Source of the DNA: DATLSM01 sp049585815
GTDB taxonomy: Bacteria; Actinomycetota; Thermoleophilia; Solirubrobacterales; 70-9
DNA length: 47,831 nt
Direction: 5' to 3'
Assembly (NCBI GenBank): GCA_049585815.1
Contig: JBAVAR010000013.1
Location: 1-47,831, forward strand
This document shows, one piece after another, positions 41,605 through 47,831 of this stretch. The translations under genes and the position numbers were made by a program. The notes beneath the pieces are model-generated. The model made no database searches. It saw only the letters and a list, made by a program, of their open reading frames with translations, and was not told the origin of the DNA. Numbering within the stretch: the first letter of the stretch is position 1; every line of letters starts with the position of its first letter.

Positions 41605-42293
41605 GGCGACTCCCCACATTGCACGACGAGAGCGGTACAACGCTGGTTGAACTGCTGGTAGCGACCACGGCTGGCGTGGTAGTCATGTTCGCAATCAGCG
41701 CGATGGTCATCGTCTCGTTACGAGAGACCGACCGAGTCAACACCCATGTCGACGCCACCCAGCGCGGGCGTATTGTCCTGAACCGAGTGATCGAAGAGCT
41801 TCACTCAGCCTGCATCGCCCCGGAAATTGCCCCGGTGAGGAAACTTAGCAACGGCAACATGCTCGAATTCATTCACCAAACAGGTTCGGCAGTCTCCCTC
41901 GCGCCCATCCTCACCAAAGTCTCACTCAGCAGCGGCATCGTGTCTCAATCCAACTACGCCTCCACCGGCGGCTCGGCACCCAACTGGACATTCTCCGGAA
42001 CCCCGTCTTCGACCGAACAAATCATGACGAACGTCAGCCCCACCGCCCCGAGCACCTCGATCTTCCACTACTACTCCTACACAAACGGCGTAGTTACGGA
42101 AATACCTGTCACCACCGAACTCGGCAAGGAAAACGCCGAACGGACGGTCGAGGTCAAGATGACCCTGACAGCAGGTCCCCTGAATACGCCGGTTGAAGAC
42201 AGCAACGCCGCCGCAAATCTCACTGACGCAGCCCTGCTTCGGTTCTCCCCCGCCCCCTACAACACCACCGCCGCAAACCTGCCATGTCAGTGA
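41601..42293 (+). CDS. Prepilin-like protein (PilW-type)
   Basis: Minor pilin-like protein of 230 residues. The leader ends HDESG (cleavage after G12) and the stem is TTLVELLVATTAGVVVMFAI, with glutamate at +5; the +1 residue is Thr rather than the usual Phe. The rest is Thr/Ser/Asn-rich extracellular sequence with a few cysteines. It starts at a GTG overlapping the preceding stop (GTGA). By position between PilV-like and PilX-like genes it fits PilW, which primes pilus assembly; this is by arrangement, as sequence identity to PilW cannot be judged here. Like its neighbours it has A-richer codons than the surrounding genome. Confidence 0.8.
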   Translation: MRRLPTLHDESGTTLVELLVATTAGVVVMFAISAMVIVSLRETDRVNTHVDATQRGRIVLNRVIEELHSACIAPEIAPVRKLSNGNMLEFIHQTGSAVSLAPILTKVSLSSGIVSQSNYASTGGSAPNWTFSGTPSSTEQIMTNVSPTAPSTSIFHYYSYTNGVVTEIPVTTELGKENAERTVEVKMTLTAGPLNTPVEDSNAAANLTDAALLRFSPAPYNTTAANLPCQ

Positions 42294-43825
42294 GGCTTAA
42301 ATCGGAGAGCGGCTTCACGATGATCGCGGCGATCATTGGAACCTCGCTGATCGTATTGCTAGCCCTGGTCGCTGTGGCCGCAGTCGAGGGCGATGTAAAC
42401 ATCACCCAGAACGACCTCGCCCGCAAGCAGGCCTTCGAGGCGGCCAAGGCGGGAATTGACGACTACGCCTTCCACCTCAACGCAAACAACACCTACTGGA
42501 CCCACTGCGCCGAAGTGCCATCCCCCAGTGCTGTCAACCAGATGGGATCGACCACAAACAGGCGATCCGTGCCGGGCGGCACGGGAGCGACCTATGCGAT
42601 CGAACTGATCCCCGCCACCGGCCATGAAAAAGAAGGCTGCAACCCGAAAACACTGGAAACTGCCACGAACAGCATGATCGAGTCAAGCGGTGTGATGGCC
42701 GGCTCTTTTCGAATTCGCTCGACCGGATACTACGAAAATAACTCGGTCTCGATCGTCGCCACCTTCAAACGGGCAAGCTTCCTTGACTACATGTATTTCA
42801 CCCAGCTCGAGACTTCCGATCCGGTGACCTACGGCAATGAAGCAACCGTCAAAGGGGCCTATGAACAGTGCACGCTCACCTACGCACAGGGTCGTTACGA
42901 AAAACCGATTCCAAACTCGGGCGGGGAATACTGCGACAAGATCTCCTTCATCACTGGCGACTCAATCAAAGGCCCGCTTCACACGAACGATGCCCTGGCG
43001 ATCTGCGGTAACCCGACCTTCGGCCGCAGTCCATCGGACATGATTGAAGTTAGTGACTCTTCGCCCGGTTGGTTTTCGACCTGCAATGGCAGCAAACCGA
43101 CTTTCACCGGCACCTACATCACCGGGGCTCCGGTCCTGACCCCGCCGCCGAGCAACTCCCAACTCGCAACCATCGCCGAACCCGGATTCAAGTTTGAAGG
43201 CCAGGTGAGGATCTGCCTGAGCGGCACCTCGATGACGGTAGGGACCGCGGGCACCTGCACCGGCAAATACTCGGGGGCAATCCCTCCCAACGGTGTCATC
43301 TACGTGAAGAATGGAACCTGCACATCCACGTACTCCCCGTTCGAAACAACCTATCCGGAAACCTCCGGCTGCGGAAACGTGTATGTAAAAGGCAATTACT
43401 CGGGGCAGCTCACAATCGCCGCCGAAAACGACATTATTGTCAATGGCAATCTCAAAAAAGAAGAAGGCAGCAACGGGCTGCTGGGCCTGATTGCCAACAA
43501 CTTCGTCCGGGTTTACCACCCGTGCACCAATGGCAATAACGGGACCGGATGGATGAAAAATCCCGAAATCGAAGCGGCGATCCTGACGATCAACCACTCC
43601 TTCATCGTCGACAACTACAACTGCGGTGAACAGATGGGGTCGCTCACGGTTGATGGAGCGATAGCCCAGAAATTCCGCGGCCCGGTCGGCACATACGGCG
43701 GCAACGGCGGCACCGGATACACCAAGGAATATATCTACGACGACCGCCTTCGCTACATCGAGCCGCCAGATTTCCTCGAACCCGTTCAATCGGCCTGGAT
43801 CGTCGGTCGAGAGACGATCAACTGA
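42284..43825 (+). CDS. Large prepilin-like protein, PilX position
   Basis: Secreted protein of 513 residues with a prepilin-like front: leader ending SESG (cleavage after G10), then FTMIAAIIGTSLIVLLALVA. The +5 residue is Ala, not Glu, as in some PilX/GspK-type tip proteins. The remainder holds many Gly, Asn, Thr and paired cysteines and beta-strand-like repeats (GVIYVKNGTCTSTY, NVYVKGNYSGQLTIA, NDIIVNGNLKKEEG) suggesting a beta-helix or beta-sandwich. ATG at 42284 overlaps the previous gene by 10 bp. I infer a pilus-tip or adhesive subunit. A gap of about 100 bp then separates it from pilM. Confidence 0.78.
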   Translation: MSVRLKSESGFTMIAAIIGTSLIVLLALVAVAAVEGDVNITQNDLARKQAFEAAKAGIDDYAFHLNANNTYWTHCAEVPSPSAVNQMGSTTNRRSVPGGTGATYAIELIPATGHEKEGCNPKTLETATNSMIESSGVMAGSFRIRSTGYYENNSVSIVATFKRASFLDYMYFTQLETSDPVTYGNEATVKGAYEQCTLTYAQGRYEKPIPNSGGEYCDKISFITGDSIKGPLHTNDALAICGNPTFGRSPSDMIEVSDSSPGWFSTCNGSKPTFTGTYITGAPVLTPPPSNSQLATIAEPGFKFEGQVRICLSGTSMTVGTAGTCTGKYSGAIPPNGVIYVKNGTCTSTYSPFETTYPETSGCGNVYVKGNYSGQLTIAAENDIIVNGNLKKEEGSNGLLGLIANNFVRVYHPCTNGNNGTGWMKNPEIEAAILTINHSFIVDNYNCGEQMGSLTVDGAIAQKFRGPVGTYGGNGGTGYTKEYIYDDRLRYIEPPDFLEPVQSAWIVGRETIN

Positions 43826-43929
43826 TCTCCAGCTTTTCCTAATTCTGCGTAGTTGCAGGGCAAAGGTTTCGAGGCCAATTTGTCGATTGAGTCTTGACAG
43901 ACCCACCCGAATCACCCCCCAAGACCTCC

Positions 43930-45030
43930 ATGACCCCCAAGCTCCAGATAACCAAGAAGAAGGACACCGCCCTCGTGGGCCTTGAGATCGAGGCCGCCAG
44001 CATCGCCGCCACGGAGGTCCGCGCCAATGGCTCTGCCCACCTGACGGCGACAGCGATCGCCCCACTGCCGGCCGGAGCCTTTCATGACGGCGAGGTCGTC
44101 GACTCGGGCATCCTCGCCACGGAGCTGAAGGCGCTTTTCTCTGAGCGCAAGCTCTCCCGCCGGGTACGGCTCGGGATAGCCAACCAGCGTGTCGTCGTGC
44201 GAACTCTTCGACTGCCGGTGATCGAGGACCCCAAGGAGCTTGAGGCGGCGGTTCGCTTCGAGGCCCAGGAGCGAATCCCGATGCCGATTGACCAGGCGAT
44301 CCTTGACCACCGCGTGATCGGTGGCATCCCCGCTACCGAGAACATGGCGCCGCAGATCGACGTGGTCGTCGTCGCCGCCCGCCGCGACATGATTGAGGCG
44401 ACCCTGAGGCCGCTGCGCGACGCCGGCTTGCAACCCGTGGGGGTCGACCTCTCGGCCTTCGGTCTGATCCGCGCCCTCGCCGAACCGTCAACGGTTGCCG
44501 AGGAGAGCGCAACCGAAGGCGCCGCGGCCTCGACATCCTCAACCGTCCTTTATTGCAACGTCGGTGACGTCACCAACCTTGCCGTCGCCAGGGGACGCGC
44601 CTGCCTCTTTACCCGCGTCTCTCCGGTCGGCGTCGAGGGCGTCGCCGAAGTCCTCGCGGGATCTACGGGCCTCAGCCCAGAACACTCCCGGATGTGGCTG
44701 AACCACGTCGGCCTCACCGAGGCGCTCGAGACGATCGAGGGCGATCCGCAAACCGTCTCTAAAGCACGCGAGGCGCTGGAGAGCGGCGCCTCCTCCCTGC
44801 TCGATGAGCTGCGACTCTCACTTGACTTTTACGGCGCCCAGGAGGGAGCGCTGCCGATCGAACGGGTTGTGCTCTGCGGTCCGGGCAGCGCCATCCCGGG
44901 CCTGGCCGAGCGGATGGAGCCGGCCCTCAGCCTGCCGATCTCGATTGGCCGCCCCGAGGCACTCTCGGGTCTTGATCCGGCCTCAGCCGCGCGCCTCACC
45001 CTCTCCTACGGACTCGCCCTGGAGCGTTAG
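43930..45030 (+). CDS. pilM: Type IV pilus assembly protein PilM
   Basis: Actin-like ATPase of the inner-membrane pilus platform (366 residues), cytoplasmic. The family pattern is present: VGLEIEAASIAATEV (the phosphate-1 region), the RRVRLGIANQRVVVRTLRLP strand pair, AVRFEAQERIPMP, VVVVAARRDMIE, a second phosphate loop in LYCNVGDVTNLAVARG, and VVLCGPGSAIPGLAE near the end. PilM binds the N-terminal tail of PilN, encoded next. ATG at 43930 is chosen; TTG at 43894 would add 12 residues, and TTGACA there also resembles a -35 box without a matching -10. The pilN start follows its stop by 2 bp. Confidence 0.9.
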   Translation: MTPKLQITKKKDTALVGLEIEAASIAATEVRANGSAHLTATAIAPLPAGAFHDGEVVDSGILATELKALFSERKLSRRVRLGIANQRVVVRTLRLPVIEDPKELEAAVRFEAQERIPMPIDQAILDHRVIGGIPATENMAPQIDVVVVAARRDMIEATLRPLRDAGLQPVGVDLSAFGLIRALAEPSTVAEESATEGAAASTSSTVLYCNVGDVTNLAVARGRACLFTRVSPVGVEGVAEVLAGSTGLSPEHSRMWLNHVGLTEALETIEGDPQTVSKAREALESGASSLLDELRLSLDFYGAQEGALPIERVVLCGPGSAIPGLAERMEPALSLPISIGRPEALSGLDPASAARLTLSYGLALER

Positions 45031-45032
45031 CC

Positions 45033-45881
45033 ATGCGACCCGTCAACCTGATCCCACCCGAGCAGCGCCGCGGCGAGAACGCCCCAATGCGCGGTGGTCC
45101 GATCGCCTACATCGTGATTGGTGCCCTGATTGCCGCCCTCGCGGGAGTGACGCTGCTGGTCATCACCGGCAACCAGATCTCCGACCACAAGGCGGAGGTC
45201 ACCCAGCTCGAACGCGAAGATGCCCTGGCAAAGGCCCGTGCCACCCGGCTCGCCGCCTACACCCAGTTTGAGGCCGTCCACGACAAGCGCCTCACCACGG
45301 TCACCGGCCTCGCCAACAGCCGCTTTGACTGGGAACGGGTGATGCGCGAACTCGCTCTGATCCTGCCGAGCAACATCTCGCTGACAAATCTGACCGGCAC
45401 CGACAGCCCGGGGGTCACCGTCGCGGGTGCGGCCAGCATCTCGATACGAGCCTCAGCCCCGGGTCCGGCCCTACAGCTGATCGGATGTGGCGCCGGCCAG
45501 GCCGCCGTCGCGGAATTTGTCCAGGCTCTGAAGCAGATTGACGGGGTGACCAGGGTCGGCGTGCAGTCCTCGGTTCTCGGCACCGAATCCGAAGGCGGCG
45601 CCGTTAACAGTGGCTCTGCCTCTTCCTCCTCCTCGGGAGGATCGAGCTCCAGCTGTTCGACAAGCCCCGACGTCGCCGCCTTCCAGATCGTCGCCGCTTT
45701 CGATGCAGCGCCGGTCCCAAGCGAAGCGTCGGGATCTTCCGCCCCGACCAGCACCGCTCCGTCGCCTTCAGCGACCGCGAGCACCTCGACATCATCACCT
45801 CAGACCAGCACAACCCCCTCGACTTCCTCGGCTCCATCGAGCACCACCGCCTCATCTGAATCCGAACAGGGAGGGGGCTGA
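45033..45881 (+). CDS. pilN: Type IV pilus assembly protein PilN, Ser/Thr-rich tail
   Basis: Bitopic inner-membrane platform protein of 282 residues. The PilM-binding tail MRPVNLIPPEQRR starts the protein, a single membrane segment spans about 25-46 (IAYIVIGALIAALAGVTLLV), a coiled coil follows (DHKAEVTQLEREDALAKA), then a ferredoxin-like domain. Into this domain is inserted a Ser-rich loop with two cysteines (CGAGQ and SSSSCSTS), and the last 55 residues are Ser/Thr/Pro-rich with repeated STSS/TSTT motifs. Usual PilN proteins end near residue 200. The serine-rich parts face the outside and may be glycosylated or cross the cell-wall layer. Confidence 0.88.
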   Translation: MRPVNLIPPEQRRGENAPMRGGPIAYIVIGALIAALAGVTLLVITGNQISDHKAEVTQLEREDALAKARATRLAAYTQFEAVHDKRLTTVTGLANSRFDWERVMRELALILPSNISLTNLTGTDSPGVTVAGAASISIRASAPGPALQLIGCGAGQAAVAEFVQALKQIDGVTRVGVQSSVLGTESEGGAVNSGSASSSSSGGSSSSCSTSPDVAAFQIVAAFDAAPVPSEASGSSAPTSTAPSPSATASTSTSSPQTSTTPSTSSAPSSTTASSESEQGGG

Positions 45882-45882
45882 G

Positions 45883-46728
45883 ATGAATGCCACAAACCGT
45901 GTGATCATCGCGATGCTGTTGGTCGCTGCGATGGCTGTCGCTTTCTGGATGCTCGCACTTGGCCCGAAGCGACAGGAAGCCGAAAAGCTCTCCAGTCAGA
46001 TCAGCGAACTGCACGCCTCGCTCGCCGAATCGCAGACCAAAGTCACAGAAGCGGTCGCGGCGCGACGCCATTTCCCGGTCGACTACCAGCAGCTTGTCGT
46101 GCTCGGCAAGGCGGTGCCGCCCAGCGACGAAACCTCCTCGCTGCTGCTCCAGCTCGACGAGATCGCCCACCGCTCGAATGTCAGCTTCAACAGCATCCAG
46201 CTCGGCTCTGGTACCGGCGAAGGCGCATCGGCGGCTGCGGCCGCCACCACCCCGACGACGACATCGGGCAGCTCGGCGGCAAGCGTGCCGCCAACCGAGG
46301 CCGCCGCCTCGCTGCTGCCGCTTGGTGCGTCGATCGGACCTGCGGGCCTCGGTGTAATGCCCTACGACCTCAGCTTTAGCGGAAATTTCTTTCACGTCGC
46401 CGACTTCATCAGGGGTGTCGACTCCATGGTCCACACCGGCGGCAAGGGCGTCGGAGTAAACGGCCGTCTGGTGACTCTCAACGGATTCGCTCTCAATGCG
46501 GCAAACCCCAAGGGTTTCCCAGATCTAAACGCGACCTTCTCGGTGACCACCTACCTGGTTCCGCCAAGTCAGGGGATTACCGCAGGTGCCACGCCGACCG
46601 CTCCTGCCACACCCTCAACCGCCACCCCGACGGCGTCGACCACCTCACCGCCGGCCACGGGCACGACCAGTAGCAGTGAAACCTCCTCAACTCCAGCGTC
46701 CACCACAACTTCCTCCTCCACCAAATGA
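45883..46728 (+). CDS. pilO: Type IV pilus assembly protein PilO, Ser/Thr-rich
   Basis: 281-residue partner of PilN. A short leader, one membrane segment (VIIAMLLVAAMAVAFWMLAL), a coiled coil (EAEKLSSQISELHASLAESQ) and a ferredoxin-like domain (MPYDLSFSGNFFHVADFIR, LVTLNGFALN) match PilO. An Ala/Thr/Ser-rich insert lies at about 115-145, and the C-terminal 50 residues are almost all Thr, Ser, Pro and Ala. ATG at 45883 lies 2 bp after the pilN stop, with a GGAGGGGG ribosome site. Its stop overlaps the next start (ATGA). Confidence 0.86.
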   Translation: MNATNRVIIAMLLVAAMAVAFWMLALGPKRQEAEKLSSQISELHASLAESQTKVTEAVAARRHFPVDYQQLVVLGKAVPPSDETSSLLLQLDEIAHRSNVSFNSIQLGSGTGEGASAAAAATTPTTTSGSSAASVPPTEAAASLLPLGASIGPAGLGVMPYDLSFSGNFFHVADFIRGVDSMVHTGGKGVGVNGRLVTLNGFALNAANPKGFPDLNATFSVTTYLVPPSQGITAGATPTAPATPSTATPTASTTSPPATGTTSSSETSSTPASTTTSSSTK

Positions 46729-47663
46729 ACATGCTCAAGAAAGGCCCCGAGATCAAGCTTCCGGAGTTGAAGGTCCCGGACGCGCTCTATGACCTCTACT
46801 ACGATCTGCGCGAACGGCATCTACTGCCCTTGGTCGCGGTCTTGATCGTGGCGATCATAGCCGTGCCGATCGCGCTCAAGCAGTCTTCGGAATCACAGAG
46901 CCCGAGTTCCGCCATCGCGCTTGCGGTCTCAAGCGCGATGACAAAGCACACGGGTGAGCTCGTGGTGTCCAATGTGGCCCCCAACCTGCGCCCATACCAC
47001 CGCAGGCTGAACTACCTGCACGCGAGGGACCCCTTCATGCAGCTCTTTTCCAAGGCCGAATCCTCCGGTAGTGGATGCTCCTGCTCGACAGGCGGTGGGT
47101 CGGGCGGCGGTGCCAGCTCGACCAGCGCTGCTGCGCCTCCCGGAGGCTCCACCGGAACAACTGGCACCGGCGGCGGCAGTTTCACCACCACCCATATTAC
47201 GAGGCATGTGACCTATTACTCCTACGCGATCGACGTCCGAGTGGTGTCCCCGGGGGCCTCCAAGAGCGGCGCCACCAAGAGCTCATCCACCGCCACCCAG
47301 AGCGCTACCGCCAGCCAGGGAAGCTCTGCCTCGATCAGCAAGAGCAAGCCGAAGGTCCAGGTGCTGCACAACGTCTCGAAGTTGACCGCCCTCCCCAGCA
47401 GCAAATCGCCGGCAGCAATCTTCATGGGAGTCAGCCAGGATGCAAAGAAAGCACTACTGCTCGTTTCCTCCAGCGTGGACTCGGTGTTTGGCGAAGGCAT
47501 ATGCGTGCTCGGAGGCCAGACCTGTCAGCTATTGGAGCTGGAACCGGGCCTGCCCGAGACCTTCGTCTATGGCCCCCACAGCGAAGTCTTCAAGATCGAA
47601 CTACTGAAGATTAACCTGATCGCCTCAAGCAAGCCGCCGAGCGGTGCCAAGCGCGGTCACTAA
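46725..47663 (+). CDS. Membrane-anchored protein in the PilP position
   Basis: 312-residue protein of unknown family, fourth in the pilMNO set. It has a 35-residue cytoplasmic front, one membrane segment (LPLVAVLIVAIIAVPIAL), a short conserved-looking patch (RPYHRRLNYLHARDPFMQLF, reminiscent of the region where PilP docks to its partners), a Gly/Ser/Thr-rich linker with a CxC pair (SGCSCSTGGGSGGG), and a C-terminal globular part with VSKLTALPSSKSPAAIFMGV and EGICVLGGQTCQLLELEPG. It is not a lipoprotein like classic PilP. ATGA couples it to pilO. I infer a PilP replacement in a single-membrane cell. Confidence 0.75.
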   Translation: MNMLKKGPEIKLPELKVPDALYDLYYDLRERHLLPLVAVLIVAIIAVPIALKQSSESQSPSSAIALAVSSAMTKHTGELVVSNVAPNLRPYHRRLNYLHARDPFMQLFSKAESSGSGCSCSTGGGSGGGASSTSAAAPPGGSTGTTGTGGGSFTTTHITRHVTYYSYAIDVRVVSPGASKSGATKSSSTATQSATASQGSSASISKSKPKVQVLHNVSKLTALPSSKSPAAIFMGVSQDAKKALLLVSSSVDSVFGEGICVLGGQTCQLLELEPGLPETFVYGPHSEVFKIELLKINLIASSKPPSGAKRGH

Positions 47664-47748
47664 AAAGAGCGAAAAGCTGCACCGCCGAGGAGTGCAGTCC
47701 CCCGCACCCGGTTCCGACCGGACACTCGATTAGACCGAGGAGGTCAGG
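47664..47748 (+). other. Leader with three predicted hairpins
   Basis: Between the PilP-position gene and the last start codon lie three inverted repeats in series: CTGCAC/GTGCAG (47677-47697, 9-nt loop), CCGGT/ACCGG (47708-47721, TCCG loop) and GACC/GGTC (47733-47745), the last partly enclosing the GAGGAGG ribosome-binding site. No T tract follows the first two. It matches no riboswitch class I know by eye. Confidence 0.4.
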
Positions 47749-47831
47749 ATGTCGAGAGTCACGGAGGCCGGTATGGACGAGGAAGCGCAGGAGGACATCC
47801 AGCGCGTTGAGCAGCGAGCCGTAGGCGAGCG
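47749..47831 (+). CDS. 5' end of an unidentified gene
   Basis: Partial frame running off the window: MSRVTEAGMDEEAQEDIQRV and seven more complete codons. GAGGAGG lies just upstream of the ATG, and codon use is typical of the window. The peptide is acidic and helical with no recognisable motif. It may continue the pilus operon or begin a new unit. Confidence 0.5.
   Translation, partial: MSRVTEAGMDEEAQEDIQRVEQRAVGE

Noticed and set aside
43894..43899. TTGACA as a perfect -35 box before pilM
   Set aside because: No -10-like hexamer follows at 16-18 bp (the region is C-rich), and it overlaps a possible TTG start, so a promoter is not supported.
45600..46728. Ser/Thr-rich tails of PilN and PilO as a frameshift or assembly artefact
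   Set aside because: The low-complexity segments occur in three consecutive genes, keep codon variety, and end at stops that overlap the next start properly, so they look genuine.
1..47831. Frequent GCGATCGC/CGATCG-like octamers, as in cyanobacterial HIP1
   Set aside because: They fall in codon runs such as GCG-ATC-GCC and are explained by codon preference; a statistical count against a codon-shuffled background would be needed.
1..47831. tRNA, rRNA, CRISPR repeats, insertion sequences, prophage or attachment sites
   Set aside because: I looked in all gaps and on both strands and found no cloverleaf, spaced direct repeats, transposase or integrase. The gaps are short and mostly promoter-sized.

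Overview
The window is high-GC, densely packed bacterial DNA with a strong G/C preference at codon third positions and many GTG/TTG starts and 1-8 base gene overlaps. Gene content (paired ArsA-like ATPases resembling mycobacterial Rv3679/Rv3680, a DipZ-type thiol-disulfide protein, an Rv1264-like adenylate cyclase, PaaI thioesterase, and a methyltransferase-GH57-GT4-acetyltransferase set like mycobacterial Rv3030-Rv3034c) points to Actinomycetota. The type IV pilus genes, high GC and gene style suggest a deep-branching lineage such as Thermoleophilia (Solirubrobacterales); that placement is an inference from gene style, not from a marker alignment. I see no tRNA, rRNA, CRISPR array, insertion sequence or prophage.

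Layout. 0-2.3 kb: a housekeeping operon on the minus strand, rpmE, a DUF1385 membrane protein and prfA. 2.4-3.9 kb: a membrane diguanylate cyclase. 4.1-8.2 kb: a translationally coupled glycoconjugate operon (DegT aminotransferase; an epimerase fused to a GT28-like glycosyltransferase; a polysaccharide deacetylase). 8.3-9.3 kb: a DMT transporter. 9.3-17 kb: an acyl-CoA oxidation block on the minus strand (thiolase, HAD hydrolase, isobutyryl-CoA mutase-like large and small subunits, etfB, etfA, ETF-quinone oxidoreductase). 17-22.4 kb: leucyl aminopeptidase, PaaI thioesterase, and an HxlR regulator followed by aldehyde and acyl-CoA dehydrogenases. 22.4-25.6 kb: DipZ, a PRC-barrel protein and MeaB GTPase. 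25.6-30.7 kb: hexapeptide acyltransferase, GT4, GH57 and two methyltransferases, a likely cytoplasmic methylated-polyglucan pathway. 30.7-33.4 kb: adenylate cyclase and gamma-glutamyltransferase. 33.4-38 kb: FtsZ and a ParA-like ATPase, both with long disordered N-terminal extensions, divergent from a BagA/BagB-like ATPase pair. 38-40.1 kb: an unknown 535-residue protein and a second HxlR regulator. 40.2-47.8 kb: type IV pilus genes (three prepilin-like proteins, pilM, pilN, pilO and a PilP-position protein) and the start of another gene.

How the parts fit. The carbon-metabolism genes form one chain: acyl-CoA dehydrogenase passes electrons to ETF (EtfAB) and on to ETF-quinone oxidoreductase, thiolase finishes beta-oxidation, and the mutase interconverts branched and straight C4 acyl-CoAs. 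An 18-bp palindrome with the geometry of the Bacillus FadR box lies on the predicted etfB promoter, and HxlR-type paired operators precede the aldehyde/acyl-CoA dehydrogenase set. The most notable items are the methylated-polysaccharide cluster, the FadR-like operator, the ETF-QO lacking one iron-sulfur ligand, the epimerase-glycosyltransferase fusion, the ParA-FtsZ pair with a palindrome upstream, and the Ser/Thr-rich type IV pilus platform proteins.
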